5,597 bases of DNA from Corallincola sp. (lineage in GTDB: Bacteria; Pseudomonadota; Gammaproteobacteria; Enterobacterales; Neiellaceae): NCBI GenBank assembly GCA_017998495.1, contig JAGOCY010000120.1:1-5597 (forward strand), in the 5' to 3' direction. How positions within the stretch are numbered: position 1 is the stretch's first letter; every line of letters starts with the position of its first letter. The position numbers were made by a program, and so were the translations under genes. The notes under the pieces were generated by a model. That model was not told where the DNA came from. It saw only the letters and a list, made by a program, of their open reading frames with translations, and ran no database searches. Below, one piece after another: positions 1 to 5,597 of this stretch.

Positions 1-671
1 GCCTCCAGCCCGCGCTCAATCAACCCGGCCAGCTGGTCGTTGTCGGGGTGCACGAAGTAGTACATGGCGGTGGGGTACCAGAGCATCAGCGACGGTTCGA
101 TCATCAGCCCCTTGTTGCCATGGGCGTGGAGCTCGTCCACCACTTCGATGACGCTGCGCGGGAAGTAGTCGATGCGGCCGCTGGCCAGCATCTCAAACAG
201 CCCGCCGTAGCTGGGCGACGGGGTAATGGCAAAGCCGTTGCTGTCGAGGATGTCGCGATCCGGCCAGTCGTGGCCCTGGCCGCCAATCATCAGTTTGAGG
301 CTGTCGCTGCCGGCAGTACTAAAGCGCCCGGCATCGCTGCTGCGGATCAGCAGCACCCGCCAGCCGATCAGCCCTTTGTGGATAGGGATACGGATTGGTC
401 GCAGCGCCGCCTCACGCTCAGGCGAGGTCATGGTCCACACCACATCCACCCCCTGGCCCAGCGCCAACAGCTTGAGCGCCCGGCTCTGGGTCATCCCCTC
501 GCTGCCCTGCAGGCGGTAGTCGACGCCATTGTGATCAAGCGCCAGCTTGAGCAGCGCTAGTGGGTAGCGGGCGCGGCTGTCATCGGCCGTCTCCGGCAGC
601 ACATGGGTAATAACCTGAGTGGCGCTCAGCGGCCAGCTGAACAGCAGCAACAACAACAGGCTGATGCGCAT
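1..671 (-). CDS. Periplasmic solute-binding protein, family 3-like (C-terminus outside window)
   Basis: The reading frame runs from an ATG at 671 off the left edge: 223 complete codons plus two bases (GC, so the next residue is Ala). The start is set by a Shine-Dalgarno GGAG at 680-677 (part of GGAGGT), five bases upstream. Residues 1-17 (MRISLLLLLLFSWPLSA) form a signal peptide with likely cleavage after Ala17. The mature part reads like the SBP_bac_3 fold (periplasmic component of amino-acid ABC transport): a charged, helix-forming stretch at 32-46, an MTSPERE segment at 81-87 followed by RPIRIPIHKGLIGWRVLLIR (91-110), and an ASGRIDYFPRS segment at 163-173, matching the 'GR.D' region after the hinge. 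A C-terminal piece, perhaps 50-70 residues, should lie outside. No permease or ATPase gene is visible, so it may be a stand-alone binding or sensing protein rather than part of a transporter. Ligand unknown. The family call is by pattern, not by alignment. Confidence 0.8.
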   Translation of the reverse strand, partial: MRISLLLLLLFSWPLSATQVITHVLPETADDSRARYPLALLKLALDHNGVDYRLQGSEGMTQSRALKLLALGQGVDVVWTMTSPEREAALRPIRIPIHKGLIGWRVLLIRSSDAGRFSTAGSDSLKLMIGGQGHDWPDRDILDSNGFAITPSPSYGGLFEMLASGRIDYFPRSVIEVVDELHAHGNKGLMIEPSLMLWYPTAMYYFVHPDNDQLAGLIERGLE

Positions 672-699
672 GGCACCTCCAGCTCCGGGCTTTGACCAA

Positions 700-705
700 A
701 CTATA
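700..705 (-). promoter_or_regulatory. Candidate -10 box for the solute-binding protein gene
   Basis: The minus strand reads TATAGT here (5 of 6 matches to TATAAT), placed so that transcription would start near 693 and give a leader of about 22 bases before the ATG at 671. No recognisable -35 box sits 16-18 bases upstream and there is no extended -10 TG. The call is therefore weak. Read-through from the gene at 773-1624 on the same strand, 101 bases upstream, is an alternative. Confidence 0.28.
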
Positions 706-772
706 GCCAAGGCTGAAGGTGATGCCGCTGCCTAGCTGTTGCGCTGTTGGCCCCTGGCTGTGGGCGCCCGAC

Positions 773-1624
773 TCAATGCCTCAGTGGTTGCGGCTGTGGC
801 GGCACTGGCAGCCACTCGCAGTCGCCCTTGACCTGCTCGCTGCCTTTACCTTCGGGCAGGCGGCAGCACTGGCACAGGGCAGAGATCACCACCAGTGTGG
901 CCTGGATCTGGCTGTTCTCGGCGCGCTGGTCACTGCCACTCAGCGTACTGTGTGCCGATGCCGACAGCTGTAGTTGGTAGGTGCCTGCCGTCAGCTCCAG
1001 CTTGCGGCTGAAGGTGCGCTGCGGCTGCCACTGGTCGTCGTAGACCACAGTGTCCTGCCACACCACTTCGCTGCCGCCTCCGTCCACCAGTCGCTCCAGT
1101 AAAAAGCGCACATTGTCATCACGGAACTGATTGACGCTGCTGTCCATATCGAGCCGGGTCAGGGCGTCGCCATGCAGGATAAAGCGGTAGCGAGCCTCGG
1201 CCAGCGCTTGGCCCTGGCCCTCAATGGTCTGGCTAAAGGTGTCGCCCTGAGCGCTGACGTTGACGTCGGCCAGCTGCTGGACACTGATGGTGGCCAGATC
1301 CAGCTGTTGCTGCTGACGTACCTGACCATCGGCAAAGCCACTGTAGTCAGGGTTGGCGGGCAGGCTGATGGCCAGCGGGTAGCGGATCTCATCATGGTCA
1401 AGGCCCCAGAGTTCACCGCCATCGCGGTAGTGGCGGCTGGCTCCCTGCGGCAGTTGGCCATCCTGGCCCTGGTTTTGGCTCACCGCCAGCTGGGCGCTTA
1501 TGGTGCTGTTGCGCCACACCTCCAACAATTCGATATGGGGCAGCACCGTGGCCTGGACGGGCGCCAGCTGCAACAGGCTGAGCAGGGTGAGGGCCGCACT
1601 GTGGCGGATCAACGACTGGGTCAT
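773..1624 (-). CDS. Exported protein of unknown function with C-terminal cysteine cluster
   Basis: I do not recognise this 283-residue protein. The ATG at 1624 is chosen because AAGGAG (1637-1632) lies seven bases upstream and because the protein then begins with a signal peptide: MTQSLIRHSAALTLLSLLQLAPVQA, with cleavage likely after Ala25 (VQA). The frame is open for 54 more codons upstream, but that part has no ribosome site and would bury the signal peptide. The mature protein is polar and Gln/Asp-rich, with alternating patterns suggesting beta strands; residues 203-246 (TFSRKLELTAGTYQLQLSAS and on) look like a beta-sandwich. All four cysteines lie at the end: C251, C253, C254 (CQCC) and C269, followed by a Pro/Gln-rich tail (residues 272-281). 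They could form disulfides in the periplasm or bind a metal; both are inference. It is divergent from the gene at 1856 and 101 bases upstream of the solute-binding gene on the same strand. Confidence 0.8.
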   Translation of the reverse strand: MTQSLIRHSAALTLLSLLQLAPVQATVLPHIELLEVWRNSTISAQLAVSQNQGQDGQLPQGASRHYRDGGELWGLDHDEIRYPLAISLPANPDYSGFADGQVRQQQQLDLATISVQQLADVNVSAQGDTFSQTIEGQGQALAEARYRFILHGDALTRLDMDSSVNQFRDDNVRFLLERLVDGGGSEVVWQDTVVYDDQWQPQRTFSRKLELTAGTYQLQLSASAHSTLSGSDQRAENSQIQATLVVISALCQCCRLPEGKGSEQVKGDCEWLPVPPQPQPLRH

Positions 1625-1631
1625 GACAACG

Positions 1632-1637
1632 CTCCTT
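1632..1637 (-). promoter_or_regulatory. Ribosome binding site fixing the start at 1624
   Basis: The minus strand reads AAGGAG, seven bases before the ATG at 1624-1622. It is a near-perfect Shine-Dalgarno at good spacing. It decides in favour of this start over the longer open frame that reaches back to 1786. Confidence 0.8.
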
Positions 1638-1699
1638 GTGTAGTCACTAACGGGCAGGGTAATCGAGCTGCGGGTCTTCACGACCGTCTGCTGGCGGCT

Positions 1700-1728
1700 A
1701 TTAAGCCCGTCTGGTGCCTGACTGACAA
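1700..1728 (-). promoter_or_regulatory. Candidate sigma-70 promoter for the exported protein gene at 773-1624
   Basis: On the minus strand, TTGTCA (1728-1723, 5 of 6 matches to TTGACA) is followed after 17 bases by CTTAAT (1705-1700, 4 of 6 matches to TATAAT). Transcription would start near 1693, giving a leader of about 70 bases before the ATG at 1624. On the plus strand three copies of TGAC (1719, 1723, 1732) overlap or flank the -35 box; whether a regulator uses them is unknown. No comparably good promoter for the divergent gene at 1856 was found by eye in this intergenic region. Confidence 0.5.
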
Positions 1729-1840
1729 GGGTGACAGGTTGTGGTGGCCATGGGTGGCCGGCCTCTCGCCTTGGGGATGCGGCCATAGCTTAGCCCTTGC
1801 GCCTTGGTTAAAGTGGCGCGTCAACCCGATTCAACAGCCA

Positions 1841-1845
1841 GGGAG
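1841..1845 (+). promoter_or_regulatory. Ribosome binding site deciding between two ATGs
   Basis: GGGAG here lies one base before an ATG at 1847 and ten bases before a second in-frame ATG at 1856. One base is too close for a ribosome to use, so the second ATG is preferred. An AGG at 1850-1852 could also help the second start, though its spacing (3 bases) is short. The two choices differ by three residues (MRT). Confidence 0.5.
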
Positions 1846-1855
1846 CATGAGGACA

Positions 1856-4153
1856 ATGGCGCAAGCAGTGAAGGCCGCGGTAGCGGTGGCAGTGGCGGCT
1901 GCGGTAGCAGCGGGCGGCTGGTGGTGGCAGCATCAGCAGGCCAGTGATCTGGGCTATCTCAATGAGATCCCGGCCGATACCCTGCTCTATGCCGGCGGGC
2001 TGGAGGCGGCGCCCGCGACCCTCTACTCCAAGCAGGCGGGCGAGATGGTGGCGCTGTACCGTGATGTCGCCGTGCTCGCCTATCACCAGTACCGCAACAA
2101 GGCGGCTCAGGCAGCTGCCGAGGCCGCGCAGCAGGCCGCCGATAGCGGCGACGAGGCAGCTGCAGCGGCCGCCGAAGGTGAAGGCGAAGTCGCGGCGCAC
2201 CAGAGCGAGCAGGATGAACGCCGCCTGCAGTTGCTGATGCAACTGTTGGGGGATCTGCTGGCCAGCGCCTCGGATTACGACAGCCAGGTGATCCCGGTTA
2301 ATCGCGCCCAGCCAGCAGCCATCTACACCGTGGGCATGGTGCCCGTGGTGCGTTTCGATGCCGATGGCCCGGCCTTGGCGAGCTACTTCGAGCAGCTGGC
2401 CAGCCGCAATCAACTGCAGTTTGAGCGGCTGAGCGAAGGGGGCATCGACTACCTCAAGCTGATGCTGGTTGAGGATGAGCCCAGCCTGGCGCTGGCGGTA
2501 GTGGTGACCCCGGGCAAAACCCGGATCACCGCCTTGAGTGCCATCCTCGACGATGAGGCGCGGGGTCTGGTGCTGGGCAGCCGCGAGCCGGCCGAGTCGC
2601 TGGCCGATAGCGGCGTGATCAGCGAGCTGCCGGGGCAACTGCAGCTGGCCAACCATAGCTTGTTCCGTCTCAGCCTGGTGGAGCTGGCGCGCGCCGTGGT
2701 GGAGCCCAAGCACAGCCTGCTCGGTCGCCAGATGGCGACCTTGGGTGGTGAGGATTACCACACCGCGCTGGCGGAGTGGCAGAACGCTGCCTGTGTCAAC
2801 GACATAGTGGCGTTGGCCGGCCAGGTGCCGGCGGTGGTTGGCGGCGTACCCGCCGATGGCCTGAGCAGCAGTGATCAGGGCACGCAGATCGAGGTGCGTA
2901 GCGTGCTTCAGCTCACCAACCCGGAGGTGCGCAAACAGCTGGCCCGGATTCAGGGCTATGTGCCCATGGCCCTCAGTCGCGACGATGGCAGCGTGCCGTG
3001 GTTCGGTTTCGGCTATGGCATCAACACCCGCGAGCTGGCCTCTGCCAGTCAGGAGCTATGGTCGCTGTTTACCAGTGGCAGTTACCAGTGTGGGCCGCTG
3101 GAGCAGCTGCGAGTGAGCGCAGCGGAGCAGAATCCGGCAATGATCGCGGCGGGCACGGCCATGGTGAATGGCCTCAAAGGGGTCTATGGCGCCCTCTATC
3201 AGGTGGCGCTGGCCGAGCCGGGGGCTGAGTTGCCGGTCAAGTCGGTTGACGCCCTGATCGGCGTGGCCGCGACTAACCCGCGTACGCTGTGGAACATGAG
3301 CGCAGCCTTCAACCCGCTGGTCAGCACCCTGAGCTGGCCGGCTGACGACACCCCGGTGCAGCTGCCGATGCCTGAGGGGTGGCCGCAGGCGTTCAGCCTG
3401 TGGCTGAAGGTCAAAGGCGAGCATGCCATCGTCTATGTGGGCGAGCAGGCCGCCAAGGAAGCAGAGCAGATCAGCCTGGAGAAGGTTGAGAGCAACGCCC
3501 TATTTGCTTCGGCCATCGATTATGCCAGCGCTCTTGAGCAGCTTGACCCAGCGGAGTTGCTGGCCAAGGCGATCAGTGCCGACAGTGGCGACGATGAGTG
3601 GGCAGACGATGGCAGCAACGATGGCCAGGACTGCGTGATGCGTGCCTCGATCAACCAGTTTGCCGGCATGATGCGGGTGAAAGGGGTATCGCGAACCTGG
3701 ATCGGCGAGCAGGGCATTCACAGCGAGCAGACCTCGACCATTCCACCGGCCAAAGCGACAGCCGCGCCGACACCACATCAGCTCGGTGGCGACTACACCA
3801 CCTATCTGCTCGGCAATGGCTGTGCTGAGCAGCATGACGGCCATGAACAGTTGGCTGCCAATGGCGCATCCGACTATCAGGCCACCGATGCCGCCAGCGG
3901 CTGTGCCTATTACCAGACCTCCGGGCGTTGGCAGCGCCAGGGCAACGTGCTGGTGTGGGACTACGACCGCGAACGTAGTGTCGAGGAGGGCAGTTGTACC
4001 ATTGCCGATGCGCCATGGAGTGCTGGGGTCAGTGAGCCGGTGCAGGCCTGCCGCATCTTCAATGAGCAGGCGGACGGGTTTGACTGCCTGTTTAACAGCG
4101 ACCCCGAAGATGGCTTTGTGATGCGTTACCGGCTGACCGCCAAACAGGGTTAA
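1856..4153 (+). CDS. Large exported or membrane-anchored protein of unknown function
   Basis: I do not recognise this 765-residue protein. ATG at 1856 is preferred over 1847 on ribosome-site spacing. Residues 5-19 are an Ala/Val-only hydrophobic stretch after a single Lys, then GGWWW (20-24): a signal peptide or an uncleaved N-terminal anchor, placing the body in the periplasm. Residues 38-50 (IPADTLLYAGGLE) resemble the opening of DUF3352-type proteins, a weak hint only. Residues 82-115 are Ala/Glu/Gln-rich low complexity, probably helical or coiled coil. Residues 145-560 look like a mixed alpha/beta body with C313 and C412. An acidic Asp/Ser-rich linker (575-592) and a Thr/Pro/Ala-rich linker (625-641) precede a C-terminal domain (about 643-765) with five cysteines (656, 683, 714, 732, 744). 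The total of eight cysteines suits disulfide bonding outside the cytoplasm. It is divergent from the gene at 1624, convergent with dusB, and ends 19 bases before a terminator hairpin. Confidence 0.82.
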   Translation: MAQAVKAAVAVAVAAAVAAGGWWWQHQQASDLGYLNEIPADTLLYAGGLEAAPATLYSKQAGEMVALYRDVAVLAYHQYRNKAAQAAAEAAQQAADSGDEAAAAAAEGEGEVAAHQSEQDERRLQLLMQLLGDLLASASDYDSQVIPVNRAQPAAIYTVGMVPVVRFDADGPALASYFEQLASRNQLQFERLSEGGIDYLKLMLVEDEPSLALAVVVTPGKTRITALSAILDDEARGLVLGSREPAESLADSGVISELPGQLQLANHSLFRLSLVELARAVVEPKHSLLGRQMATLGGEDYHTALAEWQNAACVNDIVALAGQVPAVVGGVPADGLSSSDQGTQIEVRSVLQLTNPEVRKQLARIQGYVPMALSRDDGSVPWFGFGYGINTRELASASQELWSLFTSGSYQCGPLEQLRVSAAEQNPAMIAAGTAMVNGLKGVYGALYQVALAEPGAELPVKSVDALIGVAATNPRTLWNMSAAFNPLVSTLSWPADDTPVQLPMPEGWPQAFSLWLKVKGEHAIVYVGEQAAKEAEQISLEKVESNALFASAIDYASALEQLDPAELLAKAISADSGDDEWADDGSNDGQDCVMRASINQFAGMMRVKGVSRTWIGEQGIHSEQTSTIPPAKATAAPTPHQLGGDYTTYLLGNGCAEQHDGHEQLAANGASDYQATDAASGCAYYQTSGRWQRQGNVLVWDYDRERSVEEGSCTIADAPWSAGVSEPVQACRIFNEQADGFDCLFNSDPEDGFVMRYRLTAKQG

Positions 4154-4172
4154 CCCAGCCAGAGTCAGCAAC

Positions 4173-4194
4173 AAGGGCGCCGCAGGGCGCCCTT
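4173..4194 (+). terminator. Hairpin terminator between convergent genes, probably bidirectional
   Basis: A perfect 9-bp stem, AAGGGCGCC (4173-4181) and GGCGCCCTT (4186-4194), encloses a GCAG loop. On the plus strand the stem ends in TT and continues ATTATT, a fair U-rich tail for the gene ending at 4153. On the minus strand the stem is followed by GTTG, giving a weaker U-rich tail (TTGTTG) for dusB, whose stop codon lies 32 bases upstream. One hairpin therefore probably serves both convergent genes, more efficiently for the plus strand. Confidence 0.85.
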
Positions 4195-4226
4195 ATTATT
4201 GCTGGCGAGCGCCGGGCGTCTTGTGG

Positions 4227-5204
<978 letters not shown>

Positions 5205-5240
5205 CTGCGCAAAAAACACTCAAGGCGGGAAGCGGCGGAC

Positions 5241-5268
5241 ATTGTAGGCAGGCGATGCGGCGATGCAA
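5241..5268 (-). promoter_or_regulatory. Candidate sigma-70 promoter for dusB
   Basis: On the minus strand TTGCAT (5268-5263, 3 of 6 matches to TTGACA) is followed after 16 bases by TACAAT (5246-5241, 5 of 6 matches to TATAAT). A start near 5234 would give a leader of about 30 bases to the ATG at 5204, or about 15 bases to the GTG at 5219. It lies in the 70-base gap downstream of the hemolysin III gene, so dusB could be transcribed on its own as well as by read-through. Confidence 0.5.
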
Positions 5269-5274
5269 CCCGCT

Positions 5275-5597
5275 TTAGATGACGTAGCCCAGAATGCAGA
5301 TGTAGTGGCAGATGCTGCCGGCCATCACAAACAGATGCCAGATGCCGTGAAAGTGGCGGATGCGCTCATCCAGTACAAAGAAGCCGATGCCGCCGGTGTA
5401 ACAGAGACCGCCGGCCAGCAACCACCAGAACCCCTCCGGGGTCAGCGCGGCATAGAGCGGCTTGACCGCGATCAGACAGAGCCAGCCCATGATGGCGTAG
5501 ATCGCCAGCGGGATCAGGCGGCGGCCACGGTTGGGCAGGCTGTCGATGATCATGCCGACCAGCGCCAGCCCCCAGATCAGGCCAAACAGCACCCAGC
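5275..5597 (-). CDS. trhA: Hemolysin III / PAQR-family membrane protein TrhA (N-terminus outside window)
   Basis: The frame enters from the right edge and stops at TAA (5277-5275); 106 residues are visible, about the C-terminal half of a family usually near 200-220 residues. The GTG at 5592 is internal, since the frame continues upstream (Trp) to the edge. Several hydrophobic membrane segments are visible, roughly at residues 2-19, 28-50, 56-75 and 85-105. The family signature is clear in the last one: HGIWHLFVMAGSICH (83-97), matching HAIWHGFVLGGSVCH of E. coli YqfA; His83, His87 and His97 lie in the conserved C-terminal His motif, and in PAQR proteins such histidines help coordinate zinc. 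MGWLCL (36-41) also matches the family. These inner-membrane proteins are linked to membrane homeostasis; the 'hemolysin' label comes from a Bacillus cereus member and does not imply a toxin. dusB follows 70 bases downstream on the same strand. Confidence 0.93.
   Translation of the reverse strand, partial: WVLFGLIWGLALVGMIIDSLPNRGRRLIPLAIYAIMGWLCLIAVKPLYAALTPEGFWWLLAGGLCYTGGIGFFVLDERIRHFHGIWHLFVMAGSICHYICILGYVI

Noticed and set aside
48..560. 170-residue open frame on the plus strand
   Set aside because: It is antisense to the solute-binding protein gene, which has a signal peptide and ribosome site. Composition is typical of an antisense frame.
689..709. Inverted repeat GGCTnT...AnAGCC around the -10 candidate
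   Set aside because: The arms are short and imperfect and no U-tract follows on either strand, so it is not supported as a terminator or operator.
725..772. Possible terminator hairpin after the exported protein gene
   Set aside because: GGCGCCC and GGGGCC segments can pair only with mismatches, and no T-run follows on the minus strand.
1625..1786. 54-codon N-terminal extension of the exported protein
   Set aside because: It has no ribosome site, contains the candidate promoter, and would hide a clear signal peptide at the ATG at 1624.
1172..1855. Upstream in-frame extension of the large plus-strand protein (228 extra residues)
   Set aside because: It lies antisense to the gene at 773-1624, which has a signal peptide and a strong ribosome site. 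The extension would bury the hydrophobic N-terminus, and the ribosome site GGGAG sits just before the 1847/1856 starts.
1808..2761. 317-residue open frame on the minus strand
   Set aside because: It is a shadow of the large plus-strand gene, rich in His, Gln, Arg and Leu, with no signal or motif.
3500..4174. 224-residue open frame on the minus strand
   Set aside because: It is antisense to the C-terminal part of the large gene and starts inside the terminator region, with no ribosome site or recognisable domain.

Overview
The window looks like a high-GC gammaproteobacterial chromosome, most likely Aeromonas or a close relative. This rests on the close resemblance of the DusB protein to the E. 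coli enzyme as I recall it, the GC-rich third codon positions and the style of the genes; the genus is a guess. I see no RNA gene, mobile element, CRISPR array or phage gene.

Layout, left to right. (1) Minus strand, cut by the left edge: an exported protein of the family-3 periplasmic solute-binding type, without visible transporter partners. (2) Minus strand, 773-1624: a 283-residue exported protein of unknown function with a cysteine cluster (CxCC and one further Cys) near its C-terminus. (3) A 231-base divergent intergenic region with a good candidate promoter for gene 2. (4) Plus strand, 1856-4153: a 765-residue exported or membrane-anchored protein of unknown function, with an Ala/Glu-rich helical insert and a Cys-rich C-terminal domain. 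(5) A hairpin terminator at 4173-4194 between convergent genes. (6) Minus strand, 4227-5204: dusB, tRNA-dihydrouridine synthase B, with its own candidate promoter. (7) Minus strand, cut by the right edge: the C-terminal half of a hemolysin III/PAQR-family membrane protein (TrhA/YqfA type).

The three genes on the left all appear to encode envelope or periplasmic proteins, but nothing in the sequence ties them into one pathway. Genes 2 and 4 start divergently from a shared control region and are the least characterised part of the window. dusB and trhA are conserved housekeeping genes. The notable point there is that dusB is not followed by fis, its usual partner in enteric bacteria and many other gammaproteobacteria. 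I found no convincing new multi-gene system; the most worthwhile leads are the two uncharacterised secreted proteins and the unusual dusB context.
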